A DNA stretch of 64,000 bases from Terriglobia bacterium (GCA_020073015.1 JAIQFZ010000028.1:25099-89098); one strand, 5' to 3'. Shown: positions 35,203 to 44,565, numbered from the stretch's first letter. Numbers and translations: made by a program. Notes: generated from the sequence alone by a model not told the origin.

Positions 35203-36570
35203 ATGGAACTCACGAACAAACGCGTCCTCGTCGTCGGTCTCGGCAAGTCCGGAGTGGCTTCCGCTCTCTTTCTGAAGTCGCGTGGCGCTCGGGTCACGGT
35301 TTCCGACTCGAAGCCCGAGGCCGAGCTCCGCAATGAAATCCTCCTGCTCTTGGAGCACGGCATCACGGTCGAAACGGGCGGCCATGGCGACCGCACTTTC
35401 CGCGGACAGGACCTGATCGTCGTGAGCCCGGGCGTGCCCTTCGATGCGCCGCAATTGGAGCAGGCACGCGCCATCGAAGAGCCGGTCATCGGCGAGCTTG
35501 AACTCGCCGCGCGGTTTCTCGCTGGTCCCATCGTCGCGATCACCGGCGCGAACGGCAAAACCACCACCACGTCACTCGCCGGAGAGATCATCGCAGCCGG
35601 GCGATTCCCGACGCTGGTTGGAGGAAACATCGGTACCCCGGCTATCACATTCGTGGATCAGGCCAAGTCGCAGACTTGGATCGTGCTCGAGGTCTCCAGT
35701 TTTCAACTGGAGACGATCGTCACCTTCCGCCCGCGCATTTCGGTGATCCTGAACATCACGCCCGATCATCTCGACCGGCACAAGACGTTTGCAAACTACG
35801 TGAACGCCAAGGCGCGTATCTTCGAGAATCAGAAGCCGGACGATTTCACCGTCCTCAACGCGGACGACGCGACGACGGCCGGGTTGGCGGATCGTACGCG
35901 GGCTCAACTCGCCTGGTTCAGCAGGACGAAAACCGTTGAGAAAGGAGCCTTCGTCCACGAGGCCCACATCTTTGTCCGCGACGGCCAGCGCGAGCGCGAG
36001 ATCATGCCGCTGGCCGAAATCCCGCTGAAAGGCGCGCACAATCTGGAAAACGTCCTTGCGGGAGTTGCAATCGGCGCGCTGGTAGGCTGCGAGTCGGAGC
36101 AGATTCGCGCAGCTGTCCGGAACTTCAAGGCGGTTGAGCATCGCCTCGAATTTGTGACGAAGATCGCGGGTGTGGACTACTACAACGATTCCAAGGCCAC
36201 CAACGTGGATGCGACCATCAAGGCGCTGGAGTCGTTTCCCGCCAACATCCATCTGATCCTGGGCGGCAAGGACAAGGGCAGCGACTACACGGTGCTCAAC
36301 GAATTGCTGCGCCAGCGCGTGAAACGGGTGTACACCATCGGAGCCGCCGCGGCGAAAATCGAATCGCAGATTCAGGGCGCTGTGGAGGTGGATCACTCAG
36401 AGACTCTGGAGGTCGCCATCCGCCGCGCGAGTGAATCGGCCGCTGCCGGCGACGTCGTGCTTCTCGCCCCAGCCTGCGCCAGCTTCGACCAGTTCCAGAA
36501 CTATGAACATCGAGGGCGCGTCTTTAAGGAAGCCGTGTATTCGCTGGCCGATGCTGCCGTGAAGTCCTGA
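35203..36570 (+). CDS. murD: UDP-MurNAc-L-alanine:D-glutamate ligase MurD
   Basis: A protein of 455 residues: N-terminal Rossmann VLVVGLGKSGVASALFLKSRGARV, then SPGVPFDAP, ATP loop AITGANGKTTTTSLAGEI, VLEVSSFQLETI, LNITPDHLDRHKTFANYVNAK, YNDSKATNVDATIKALESF, ILGGKDKGSDY, LLAPACASFDQF. It adds D-Glu to UDP-MurNAc-L-Ala. ATG 35203 is used; TTG 35200 just before is less likely. AGG of the repeat tail serves as a weak ribosome binding site. Confidence 0.96.
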   Translation: MELTNKRVLVVGLGKSGVASALFLKSRGARVTVSDSKPEAELRNEILLLLEHGITVETGGHGDRTFRGQDLIVVSPGVPFDAPQLEQARAIEEPVIGELELAARFLAGPIVAITGANGKTTTTSLAGEIIAAGRFPTLVGGNIGTPAITFVDQAKSQTWIVLEVSSFQLETIVTFRPRISVILNITPDHLDRHKTFANYVNAKARIFENQKPDDFTVLNADDATTAGLADRTRAQLAWFSRTKTVEKGAFVHEAHIFVRDGQREREIMPLAEIPLKGAHNLENVLAGVAIGALVGCESEQIRAAVRNFKAVEHRLEFVTKIAGVDYYNDSKATNVDATIKALESFPANIHLILGGKDKGSDYTVLNELLRQRVKRVYTIGAAAAKIESQIQGAVEVDHSETLEVAIRRASESAAAGDVVLLAPACASFDQFQNYEHRGRVFKEAVYSLADAAVKS

Positions 36571-36640
36571 TCGTCCGAGTACTTTCGCACGAGGCGGAAC
36601 CAAGAGAGTCATCCCCCACCCAAAATCCACAAGCTAAATC

Positions 36641-36666
36641 TCTCCGTGTCTCCGTGCCTCCGTGGT
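36641..36666. repeat. Single arm of the CCACGGAG repeat (murD-ftsW gap)
   Basis: TCTCCGTGTCTCCGTGCCTC followed by CGTGGT, the right arm of the family. The left arm is not seen, so this is a half element, 14 bp before ftsW. Confidence 0.65.
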
Positions 36667-36680
36667 GAAATGAAATTTCC

Positions 36681-37772
36681 ATGGCCAAGCGCGTCAGTGT
36701 CGATGGCTGGATGTTCACGGTGACCTCGATCCTCGTCTTCATTGGGTTGGTCATGGTGTTCAGCGCCTCGGCCGTGATGGCTAAAGAGCGCTTCGGGTCC
36801 GCCTACACATTCCTCTTCCGGCAACTGGCGTGGGCCGTCGCGGGATTGGTGGCGATGGTCCTCGCCATGAAGCTCGACTATCGCAAGCTGAAGCACCCGG
36901 CCGTCGTTTTCACTCTGCTGGGCGCAACCACGATCCTGCTGATTTCAGTTTTCTTCCTCGATCGCACCCACGGCACGCACCGCTGGTTTCACCTGGGGCC
37001 GGTGTCGTTTCAGCCGTCGGAGTTGGCCAAGCCCACCATCATCTTGTTTCTTGCCTGGTTTCTTGAGGCCAAAACCAAAGCGATCGACGACTGGCGCAAT
37101 GCGCTGGTGCCCGCGGTGGCGCCCACTATGGTCTTCCTTGGGCTGATTGTTTTTCAGCCCGACCTGGGCACAGCGATCGCCTGCGCCGGCATCACCGCGT
37201 GCATTCTGTTCGTTGCGGGGATACGCCTACGCTACTTTGGATACGCTTTTCTGGTCTCGCTGCTGCCGCTCTACATTCTGATCTTCCACGTGGCCTACCG
37301 GCGCGACCGCATCCTGGCTTTTCTGAATCCCTATTCCGACCCGCAGGGACGCGGCTTCCACATGATTCAGTCGCTGATTGCGGTATCCACTGGCGGCGTG
37401 ACGGGTCTCGGCCTGATGGAGGGCAAGCAGAAGCTTTTCTACTTGCCGGAGCCGCACACCGATTTCATTTTCGCTGTCACGGCGGAAGAACTCGGCATGG
37501 TCGGGGCGCTGGCAGTCATCATCCTATTTGCGATCTTTCTGTGGCGCGGAACTCGCGCTGCGCTCCGCACCCAGGACAACTTCGGCCGCTTCCTCGCCGT
37601 GGGAATCACGGGCATGATCGTGCTGCAGGCCTTCATCAATATTAGCGTGGTGCTCGGGATGATGCCGACCAAGGGGATCCCGCTGCCATTTGTTTCCTAC
37701 GGCGGATCGTCGCTGTTCGTGACGCTCGCGTGCGTGGGCGTGCTGCTGAATATCACGAAGCAAGCCGAGTGA
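36681..37772 (+). CDS. ftsW: Septal peptidoglycan glycosyltransferase FtsW
   Basis: A SEDS-family membrane protein of 363 residues with about ten helices. Motifs: VFIGLVMVFSASAVMA, HRWFHLGPVSFQPSELAKP, FQPDLGTAIACAGIT (catalytic Asp), RDRILAFLNPYSDPQGRGFHMIQSLIAVSTGGVTGLGL, LPEPHTDFIFAVTAEELG, GIPLPFVSYGGSSL. It polymerises lipid II at the septum with FtsI. ATG 36681 is 14 bp past a repeat arm; no strong ribosome binding site. Confidence 0.96.
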   Translation: MAKRVSVDGWMFTVTSILVFIGLVMVFSASAVMAKERFGSAYTFLFRQLAWAVAGLVAMVLAMKLDYRKLKHPAVVFTLLGATTILLISVFFLDRTHGTHRWFHLGPVSFQPSELAKPTIILFLAWFLEAKTKAIDDWRNALVPAVAPTMVFLGLIVFQPDLGTAIACAGITACILFVAGIRLRYFGYAFLVSLLPLYILIFHVAYRRDRILAFLNPYSDPQGRGFHMIQSLIAVSTGGVTGLGLMEGKQKLFYLPEPHTDFIFAVTAEELGMVGALAVIILFAIFLWRGTRAALRTQDNFGRFLAVGITGMIVLQAFINISVVLGMMPTKGIPLPFVSYGGSSLFVTLACVGVLLNITKQAE

Positions 37773-37881
37773 GAGGAACCGCGTTGATCCCCGTTTCCGG
37801 AAGCCGTCCTGGATAGTTGGCGCACAGGCCTGCTTACATTCAATTATTCTCAAACGCTCGGAAATGCGGCAGAATCTTTGT

Positions 37882-38226
37882 ATGGAATGGCAGCCAGCAA
37901 CCGTTGAGGCGGTTAGGAAGATCGTCCGAGAACATTTAGCAGAGTGCGACGCGGAGCAGGCTGCGGTATTCAAGAGATATGCTGTGGAGCCATATGTTGC
38001 GCCGATTTTTCGATACGGCGAGATGGAAAGCGTAGTTGTTGTTGCACGCAGAGGAGACGAGGTGATTTATTGGGAAGATGTTGAGGAGGGCTTTAACCTC
38101 TCCCCAACAGCGCCTGACGGGCGAATCCTTGAGCACTGGTGCAATCAGGACGAATTGCGCTTTGCGCTGAATGCATGGATAGAGGGAAGAGCACGCACCA
38201 TCAGACTCGCCGGCCACACCAATTGA
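37882..38226 (+). CDS. Orphan protein inserted between ftsW and murG
   Basis: A protein of 114 residues from ATG 37882 (ATG 37864 is an alternative). N-terminal helix TVEAVRKIVREHLAECDAEQAAVFKRY, then strands VEPYVAPIFRYGEMESVVVVARRGDEVIYWEDVEEGFNLSP, ending DELRFALNAWIEGRA. No membrane segment or signal. I do not recognise a family. Base composition is more AT-rich than the surrounding mur genes (for example codons AGA, TTA, ATA), suggesting later insertion. It is followed by a MITE-like repeat. Confidence 0.6.
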   Translation: MEWQPATVEAVRKIVREHLAECDAEQAAVFKRYAVEPYVAPIFRYGEMESVVVVARRGDEVIYWEDVEEGFNLSPTAPDGRILEHWCNQDELRFALNAWIEGRARTIRLAGHTN

Positions 38227-38263
38227 ATAAGTGGCGGGAAATTGCCTCCCACGAAACCCTCAA

Positions 38264-38396
38264 GGGTGCCCCGTCCAAGCTCGGCTTGGGCGGGTTTCGT
38301 GGCACACCGACTCAAGCTTCGAGTTTGGCGGGCCTGCCGCGCCTCAACTTCCCCATCCTAACGTCGCAAAAAGCGCGACGTTAGGATGGGGCACCC
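38264..38396. repeat. MITE-like palindromic element before murG
   Basis: GGGTGCCCC (38264-38272) and GGGGCACCC (38388-38396) are terminal inverted repeats. Inside, CCCCATCCTAACGTCGC (38351-38367) and GCGACGTTAGGATGGGG (38375-38391) form a perfect 17-bp stem with a 7-base loop. There is no coding capacity. It lies between the orphan gene and murG. Confidence 0.8.
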
Positions 38397-38427
38397 TCGT
38401 CTTCCCGCCGGAGACTGTCTCAGCACT

Positions 38428-38453
38428 GCTCCGTGGCTCCGCTTCTCCGTGGT
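38428..38453. repeat. Degenerate CCGTGG repeat arm upstream of murG
   Basis: CTCCGTGGCTCCGCTTCTCC followed by GTGGTA resembles the right arm of the CCACGGAG family, 22 bp before the murG start. Confidence 0.5.
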
Positions 38454-38475
38454 AGATTCTGGTGTTGGCCTGACT

Positions 38476-39546
38476 ATGCGCATCGTCATCGCCGGCGGCG
38501 GCACGGGCGGACACGTCATCCCCGCCCTGGCCATCGCTCAGGAACTCAAGAAGCAGTTCGCCGCCGAAGTGCTCTTCATTGGCACGGCGCGCGGCATTGA
38601 AACACGGCTCGTCCCGCAAGCCGGATTTCCGCTCGAACTGATCAAGGTGGGCGCGCTGAAGAACGTCAGCCTCCTGACTCGCGCGAAAACGATGTTCGAC
38701 CTGCCGCGCGCGCTCTGGACGTCAGGCCGCATGCTTTCCGATTTCGATCCCGATGTGGTGATTGGCGTGGGGGGATATGCATCCGGGCCGGCGATGCTGG
38801 CGGCCATTCGCCGCCGCATTCCGACGCTGGCTTTCGAACCCAACGTTGTTCCCGGATTTGCGAATCGCCTGGTGGCCCGCTGGGTTTCGGCTGCCGCGGT
38901 GCACTTTGAAGAAACCTGCGAATACTTTCCCCACTGCCGGGTGACGGGTGTTCCGGTGCGGCAGGCTTTTTTTGAAATTCCGCCGAGCCCGCTGCTCTCA
39001 CGGCGTCCGACGCTGCTCGTCTTCGGAGGCAGTCAGGGTGCGCGTGCCATCAATCAGGCCATGATCGAATCCCTCGGCGGACTGAAGCAGAGAATTCCGG
39101 GCATCCACATCGTCCACCAGACCGGCCAGCGCGACTATGACAACGTGCTCGCGGCTTACCAGCAGTCGGGAATCTCCGGCGAAGTGCACAAGTTCATTGA
39201 CGACATGCCCGGCACTTTCGCCCGTGCCGATTTGCTGGTCTGCCGTTCCGGCGCGAGCACGGTGGGCGAGATTACGGCCGCCGGCAAGCCCGCGATCTTC
39301 ATACCGTTCCCCCGCGCCGCCGACGATCACCAGAACGTAAACGCCCGCGCTTTGGAGCGCGCCGGGGCCGCGGTCGTAGTGGAAGAATCGAACCTGGGAG
39401 CGGCGTATCTGGTCGATACGATTTTCGCCCTACTGGCCGATCCGCACCGTCTGCAAAGCATGTCGGCGGCGGCGAAGTCGCTGGCTCATCCCAAGGCGCT
39501 CGAAGAAATCGCGGACATGGTGAAACGATTGACAGAGCGCGAGTAA
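38476..39546 (+). CDS. murG: UDP-GlcNAc:lipid I GlcNAc transferase MurG
   Basis: A GT28 glycosyltransferase of 356 residues that converts lipid I to lipid II at the inner face of the membrane. The glycine loop [19 protein letters not shown] is at the N-terminus, followed by [40 protein letters not shown], and the UDP-GlcNAc site [39 protein letters not shown] 38476 is the start that makes the glycine loop N-terminal; no Shine-Dalgarno is evident. Confidence 0.96.
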   Translation: MRIVIAGGGTGGHVIPALAIAQELKKQFAAEVLFIGTARGIETRLVPQAGFPLELIKVGALKNVSLLTRAKTMFDLPRALWTSGRMLSDFDPDVVIGVGGYASGPAMLAAIRRRIPTLAFEPNVVPGFANRLVARWVSAAAVHFEETCEYFPHCRVTGVPVRQAFFEIPPSPLLSRRPTLLVFGGSQGARAINQAMIESLGGLKQRIPGIHIVHQTGQRDYDNVLAAYQQSGISGEVHKFIDDMPGTFARADLLVCRSGASTVGEITAAGKPAIFIPFPRAADDHQNVNARALERAGAAVVVEESNLGAAYLVDTIFALLADPHRLQSMSAAAKSLAHPKALEEIADMVKRLTERE

Positions 39547-39553
39547 AACCTTG

Positions 39554-39639
39554 AACCACAGGGGTCACAGGGGCGCACAGAGGAACACAGATTTCGATTG
39601 CAAGTTCCCCTGTGCCCCTCTGTGCCCTCTGTGGTTGAG
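39554..39639. repeat. Inverted repeat, CACAGGG variant (murG-murC gap)
   Basis: The left arm starting GAACCACAGGGGTCACAGGG (39554-39590) and the right arm ending TGTGCCCTCTGTGGTTGAG (39604-39639) form a long imperfect stem. A second tail, CGTTCTCCGCGTCGCGGCGG, follows up to the murC start. Confidence 0.75.
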
Positions 39640-39695
39640 CTTTTCTCGGCGTTCTCCGCGTCGCGGCGGTGAAATGCTTTATCATCAGCCTTCGC

Positions 39696-41093
39696 ATGTT
39701 CGCCAAGATTCAGCGCATTCATTTCGTCGGCATCGGCGGTATCGGCATGAGTGGCATTGCCGAAGTTCTGCTGAACCTGGGCTACAGGATTTCCGGTTCG
39801 GATCTGAAGAGTTCGGCAGTCACCGAGCGCCTGGCCGCTCTCGGTGCGCAGACGTTCGAGGGCCACGCGACAACCAACATCGCCGGCGCCGACGTCGTCG
39901 TCACCAGTTCAGCAATTTCCATTGACAATCCCGAAGTGGCCGAAGCCCGCCGCCTGCATATTCCCGTGATTCAGCGTGCGGAGATGCTGGCCGAGTTGAT
40001 GCGCCTGAAATATGGCATCGCCATCGCCGGCATGCACGGCAAGACCACCACCACCTCGATGGTCGCCGCCGTGCTGGCTGCCGGGGGGCTCGATCCCACC
40101 GTGGTAGTCGGCGGGCGCGTGGACGCCCTCGGCTCCAATGCTCGCTTGGGCAAGTCGCAATACCTGGTTGCCGAGGCCGACGAGAGCGACCGGTCTTTCT
40201 TGAAGCTTTCCCCGATTCTCTCGGTCGTGACCAATATCGATCGCGAGCACATGGACTGCTACCGCGACATGCGCGACGTCCGCCGCACCTTTCTTGAGTT
40301 CATGGAGCGTGTGCCGTTTTACGGGCTGGTCGTGGGATGTAATGACGACCGTACTCTTCGCCGTCTGCTACCGCGAGCTCATCGCCGCGTGACTACGTAC
40401 GGGACAACCCGCGGCTCCGACTTTCTGATTCGCTTGGAGAAACCGCCCCAGGGCTCGTCCGCCGACCAGCGTCCGCTCAGCCAATTCGGCGTCACCTACA
40501 AGGGAAAAGACCTGGGCGTCTTCACCCTGCATGTTCCGGGAGCGCACAACGTGCTGAACGCCACCGCTGCCATTGCCGTGGGAACCGCGCTCGACATTCC
40601 CGTCGACCAGATTCGCGCGGCGCTAGAAAGCTTCCGCGGCGTCGACCGCCGCTTTCAACTCAAGGGCAAGGCCGCAGGCGTCAGCGTGATCGACGACTAC
40701 GGCCACCATCCCACCGAGATCCGGGCCACGCTCGCCGCCGCCCGCCAGTGTGGATTCCGCCGCATCCACGCCGTCTTCCAGCCGCACCGCTACACGCGTA
40801 CCCGCGACCTGATGGACCAGTTCGCCACCGCCTTTGCCGATGCCGACTCGCTCATCGTCCTGGATATTTACGCCGCCAGCGAGAAGCCCATTGAAGGCAT
40901 CACGGGAGAGGCGCTGGCTCGCCAGATTGCCGACAAAGGACATCGCGCCGCGGTTTATGTGCCTTCCTTTGCCGACGCGGCCACAGCGGTCGTGGCCCAA
41001 GCCCAGCCGGGCGACATGATCCTGACCCTGGGTGCGGGCAGCGTTTCGCAGCTGGGACCCATGATTCTGGGAAAGCTGGAAAAGGGGCGCTAG
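39696..41093 (+). CDS. murC: UDP-N-acetylmuramate:L-alanine ligase MurC
   Basis: A protein of 465 residues. N-terminal [25 protein letters not shown] loop [61 protein letters not shown], and the C-terminal [14 protein letters not shown] and [14 protein letters not shown]. It starts peptide-stem synthesis by adding L-Ala to UDP-MurNAc. ATG 39696 matches the usual protein start; ATG 39669 would add nine residues. Confidence 0.95.
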   Translation: MFAKIQRIHFVGIGGIGMSGIAEVLLNLGYRISGSDLKSSAVTERLAALGAQTFEGHATTNIAGADVVVTSSAISIDNPEVAEARRLHIPVIQRAEMLAELMRLKYGIAIAGMHGKTTTTSMVAAVLAAGGLDPTVVVGGRVDALGSNARLGKSQYLVAEADESDRSFLKLSPILSVVTNIDREHMDCYRDMRDVRRTFLEFMERVPFYGLVVGCNDDRTLRRLLPRAHRRVTTYGTTRGSDFLIRLEKPPQGSSADQRPLSQFGVTYKGKDLGVFTLHVPGAHNVLNATAAIAVGTALDIPVDQIRAALESFRGVDRRFQLKGKAAGVSVIDDYGHHPTEIRATLAAARQCGFRRIHAVFQPHRYTRTRDLMDQFATAFADADSLIVLDIYAASEKPIEGITGEALARQIADKGHRAAVYVPSFADAATAVVAQAQPGDMILTLGAGSVSQLGPMILGKLEKGR

Positions 41094-41232
41094 TCGCTGG
41101 TTTCGAGCGGTCATCTGTAGCGCCGCCGACGAGGTGCCGGCGCTCCAAGGACGTGCGACCAGCAACCACAAAGTGTCCTGTTGACCTTTTTCCCGCCCAC
41201 TCGTCCAAACTGGCAAAGGCGAGGACGACGCT

Positions 41233-41730
41233 ATGAACACGAACAAAGTCATGTATTGGCTGGTACTCGGAGTATTCGCGCTGGGGCTGCACAGCGAATA
41301 CCGGAACGGAAGATTTCCTGCGATTCATCGCCTTGCGGATCATGCCGGGTCCGCGCTTTGCCGGATTGCCACCCGCGCCGAGCGCACCGTGGCGCTGGCG
41401 CGAGTTCTGACCAGTCCTCAGCCCCTCGCGGCGGACGACCTGTTAGCATCCGCCCGTGACCGGGAATTCGCGCAAGCCGAGGTGCTGCGTGATCAAGCCC
41501 GGGCGCACGCCGAACTTTTTCGGGACCAGGTTCGCGCCCAGGCCGGTCTGATTCGTGCCCAAGCCGAGCTGCAACAGTCCCAGATCGAGCAGATCCGCTG
41601 GCGCACGCAGTCGCAATTCAAGTTTGCCAACGCAACGCGGCGCCGAGTCACGTTGATCTGCCCGAAGACTGGCGCCAGAATCTCAGTCGACGCCGGACTC
41701 CCCAACGTCGAAGTCAGCGACAACTTTTAG
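41233..41730 (+). CDS. Coiled-coil protein between murC and ftsQ, unknown function
   Basis: A protein of 165 residues. N-terminal hydrophobic stretch (MYWLVLGVFALGL) that could be a membrane anchor; then a long Ala/Gln/Arg-rich helix with heptad character (EFAQAEVLRDQARAHAELFRDQVRAQAGLIRAQAELQQSQIEQIRW); the C-terminal part has RVTLICPKTGARISVDAG. It occupies the place where murB or ddl sits in other dcw clusters but resembles neither. Topology suggests a bitopic divisome-associated protein, which is only an inference. Confidence 0.65.
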   Translation: MNTNKVMYWLVLGVFALGLHSEYRNGRFPAIHRLADHAGSALCRIATRAERTVALARVLTSPQPLAADDLLASARDREFAQAEVLRDQARAHAELFRDQVRAQAGLIRAQAELQQSQIEQIRWRTQSQFKFANATRRRVTLICPKTGARISVDAGLPNVEVSDNF

Positions 41731-41907
41731 CCTGCGGGGTTCATCTGCGGAACCAATCTCATACACGAAAGCCTTGCTGGTCGCTCGGAGTCACACGCTG
41801 TTAGGCCATTCGTGTTCCCGCCACCAAACTTTGCACTGTCTCAATCCGCGAAATCCCGTTATAGTGATTGTGCTCAGCGGTTTTCTGTCGACAACTGACC
41901 CGAACGA

Positions 41908-43248
41908 GTGGCGCGGAAATCAGGTTCCACTGCCGTCCAGGAAGAGTTGTACCCGCTTCCCAGCGAGGCTCCCGAGCGCGAGCCTTTCGATGACGCGCGT
42001 CTGGTCGACTTAGACGCTGATCAGGAATCGCCCTTCCTGCGGGCGCAGAAACGGGTTTCGGCGCGGCGCGGCTCCCTCCCCAAAAAGACTGCCATTCGCC
42101 TGACCTGGGTTGCCGCAGCCCTGGTTGTGCTTGCGATCCTGGCGGTCATCGGCGGCAGCCTTTACGCTTACGGCAAGCACTCCTGGCGTTTTCGCATCAA
42201 TTCCAGCGACCAGATTGAAGTCTCTGGCGCACAGCACGTCGCGCACTCCCAAATCCTGGAAGTGATGGGCGGCGACATTGGTCGCAACATCTTCTTCGTT
42301 CCGCTGGCTCAACGCAAACAGCAACTCGAGCAGATTCCCTGGGTTGAATCCGCCAGTGTGATGCGCTTCGTGCCCAACCGCCTGCGTGTCGAGATTCACG
42401 AACGCACGCCCGTGGCGTTTGCCCGCATCGGCTCGCACGTCTCCCTGATCGATGCCGGTGGCACACTGATGGAACTCACTCCGGGCGGAAAGGGCAAATA
42501 CTCGTTTCCAGTGATCGCCGGAATGAATGCGGGAGAGCCGCACTCCACTCGTGCGGCGCGCATGAAAAATTACAACGAACTGGTTCGCCAACTCGACTCC
42601 GATGGCGCGCACTATTCGCAGGAACTCAGCGAAGCCGATCTCACCGACACCGATGACGTGAAGATCGTGGCCGCTGATTCGAACGGCGAAGTGCTGGTGC
42701 ATCTCGGCTCGGGCAACTACCTGCAGCGCTACAGGACCTACGTCACGCATGTGCAGCAGTGGCGCCAGCAGTTCAGCAAACTCGAATCGGTGGATCTACG
42801 CTACGACGGCCAGATCATCGTCAATCCTGATCTGGAAGGGATGCCGCGCCAGCCGGCCTTGACTCCGGCGGCTGCCAAGGCAGCGATCGCTGCCGGTGTG
42901 AAACAGGCAGCCATTGTGAACTATGAGAAATACGTGACGCATCCGCCGCCACCCGGCCCCGCGAAGGCCGCCAAGGCTGCCAAGGCTGCTCAAAAACCGC
43001 CTGCGAAGCGCGCCTTAAAGAAGGTTGCTCACAAGTGGCAAAGGGCGACTGGGAAACCGGCAGCCGCAGCTGCCACGAAGAATCATCCAACGCCCGCGCG
43101 CAAGGCCGCACCCCAGCCTGCTGTTCCAACTCCGAAGCTGGCGGCAAAGAAGGCTTCGCCTCATCCGCCTTCACCAACGCCTGCCGCCTCGACGACAGGC
43201 CAAAAGAAACCCAGTGCCGCGATTCCCAAGGAGACTGCGCAGAACTGA
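41908..43248 (+). CDS. ftsQ: Cell division protein FtsQ with long basic C-terminal tail
   Basis: A protein of 446 residues: cytoplasmic N-terminus (1-68), one membrane helix (TWVAAALVVLAILAVIGGSLYAY), a POTRA domain (DQIEVSGAQHVAHSQILEVMGGDIGRNIFFVPLAQRKQQLEQIPWVESASVMRFVPNRLRVEIHERTPVAFA) and a beta domain (FSKLESVDLRYDGQIIVNP). About 120 extra residues follow, rich in Lys, Ala and Pro (PAKAAKAAKAAQKPPAKRALKK...), like a histone H1 tail, placed in the periplasm by topology. The start is GTG 41908 with no strong ribosome binding site. ftsA follows by one base. Confidence 0.9.
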   Translation: MARKSGSTAVQEELYPLPSEAPEREPFDDARLVDLDADQESPFLRAQKRVSARRGSLPKKTAIRLTWVAAALVVLAILAVIGGSLYAYGKHSWRFRINSSDQIEVSGAQHVAHSQILEVMGGDIGRNIFFVPLAQRKQQLEQIPWVESASVMRFVPNRLRVEIHERTPVAFARIGSHVSLIDAGGTLMELTPGGKGKYSFPVIAGMNAGEPHSTRAARMKNYNELVRQLDSDGAHYSQELSEADLTDTDDVKIVAADSNGEVLVHLGSGNYLQRYRTYVTHVQQWRQQFSKLESVDLRYDGQIIVNPDLEGMPRQPALTPAAAKAAIAAGVKQAAIVNYEKYVTHPPPPGPAKAAKAAKAAQKPPAKRALKKVAHKWQRATGKPAAAAATKNHPTPARKAAPQPAVPTPKLAAKKASPHPPSPTPAASTTGQKKPSAAIPKETAQN

Positions 43249-43249
43249 C

Positions 43250-44470
43250 ATGCCGAGCCATCCGCCCAACTTCATCACCGCGATCGACGTAGGCAGCTCC
43301 AAGACCACGGTCCTGGTTGCCGAACTCAGCGACAACGGACTGCGCTATCGCGGGCACGGCATCAGTGTGTCTCGCGGCCTGCGCAAGGGCGTGATCTCGG
43401 AACTCGACAAAGCCGTCAGCAGCATCCAGAAGGCGGTCGAGAAGGCGGAAGACGTCGCAGGAATTCCCGTGGAACGTGCGATGGTGGGCATTGCCGGGGC
43501 GCATATTCGGGGCGTGAACAGCCACGGCGGCATCGCTTTCAGCGCCCGTTCCCGCGAAATCGGACGCGACGAAATCCGTCAAGCGGTGGACAAGGCGCGC
43601 ACCATCCCTCTGCCCGCCGACCGCGAAATTCTTCACCTGCTGCCCCAGGAATTCATTCTCGACGATCAGCCGGGGGTGCAGGATCCCACCGGCATGATGG
43701 CGGCTCGGCTTGAAGTCCGCGTGCACATCGTGACCGCCTCTGCGAGTGCCACGCAGAACGTCATTACCGCGGTGAACAAAGCAGGCGTCCACGTCGACGA
43801 TACAATTTTTGAGCCGCTGGCTTGCGCCGATTCGGTATTGCGGTCGGATGAGCGCGACCTCGGCGTGTGCCTTGCGGATCTGGGCGCTGGTTCCTGCGAT
43901 CTAATTGTTTTCCAGCAGGGCGCAGTCGCGCACACTGCCGTCATTCCGATCGGTGGCGACCACTTCACCAGCGACCTTTCGGTCGGGATGTGCACGGCCC
44001 TCTCGGAAGCGGAATCCCTTAAGAAGAACTTCGGCAATGCGGTCGTGACCCTCATTCCCGAGGGCAACGAGGTCGAAGTGCCGTCGGTGGGCGATCGCCC
44101 CTCGCGCATGATGCCGCAGCGCATGGTGGGAGAAATTCTCGAGCCGCGCGCCCGCGAACTGTTTGAACTCCTGCGTGAAAACCTGCGCCACGCCGGCGTT
44201 TTCGACCACTGCATTGCCGGATTCGTCCTCAGCGGCGGCGCCTCGCGACTGCCCGGAATTCTGGATGTGGCCGAATCGGTCCTGCGCAAAGCGGCGCGTT
44301 TTGCATTTCCAACGCCCATGGCGAGGATGCCGGCGCTTCTGGCGGAACCGGAGTTTGCGACCGTGCTCGGCATGGTGTACTACGGCCACCGAGCCCGCCT
44401 GGCGCGTGGCTTGCAAGAGCCAGGCTTCGGTTCGCGCATGAAAGCACTGTTCGCAAAGAAAGGCGCGTGA
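43250..44470 (+). CDS. ftsA: Cell division protein FtsA
   Basis: An actin-like ATPase of 406 residues that tethers FtsZ to the membrane. Phosphate-1 AIDVGSSKTTVLVAEL, the 1C (SHS2) domain VERAMVGIAGAHIRGVNSHGGI, phosphate-2 CLADLGAGSCDLIVFQQG, IPIGGDHFTSDLSVGM, adenosine motif GFVLSGGASRLPGI. The C-terminal amphipathic membrane-targeting helix is represented by FGSRMKALFAKKGA. ATG 43250 lies one base after the ftsQ stop, showing coupling. Confidence 0.95.
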   Translation: MPSHPPNFITAIDVGSSKTTVLVAELSDNGLRYRGHGISVSRGLRKGVISELDKAVSSIQKAVEKAEDVAGIPVERAMVGIAGAHIRGVNSHGGIAFSARSREIGRDEIRQAVDKARTIPLPADREILHLLPQEFILDDQPGVQDPTGMMAARLEVRVHIVTASASATQNVITAVNKAGVHVDDTIFEPLACADSVLRSDERDLGVCLADLGAGSCDLIVFQQGAVAHTAVIPIGGDHFTSDLSVGMCTALSEAESLKKNFGNAVVTLIPEGNEVEVPSVGDRPSRMMPQRMVGEILEPRARELFELLRENLRHAGVFDHCIAGFVLSGGASRLPGILDVAESVLRKAARFAFPTPMARMPALLAEPEFATVLGMVYYGHRARLARGLQEPGFGSRMKALFAKKGA

Positions 44471-44478
44471 CCGTGTAG

Positions 44479-44498
44479 CGCGGACATTCCTGTCCGCG
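44479..44498. repeat. Palindromic repeat CGCGGACA-TTCC-TGTCCGCG after ftsA
   Basis: A perfect 8-bp stem, the third copy of the family seen at 27684 and 28534. Confidence 0.75.
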
Positions 44499-44547
44499 AA
44501 ACTGGGAACTGGGAACTGAGAACTCAGAACCGGGAACTGAGAACTGA
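44499..44547 (+). repeat. Tandem heptamer repeat upstream of ftsZ
   Basis: Seven contiguous 7-bp units of the type GAACTGR (AAACTGG, GAACTGG, GAACTGA, GAACTCA, GAACCGG, GAACTGA, GAACTGA) end 18 bp before the ftsZ start. Confidence 0.85.
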
Positions 44548-44565
44548 TCTTTACGAGGTGTTCAA

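Noticed and set aside
44499..44547. CRISPR array
   Set aside because: The units are contiguous heptamers without spacers; it is a simple tandem repeat.
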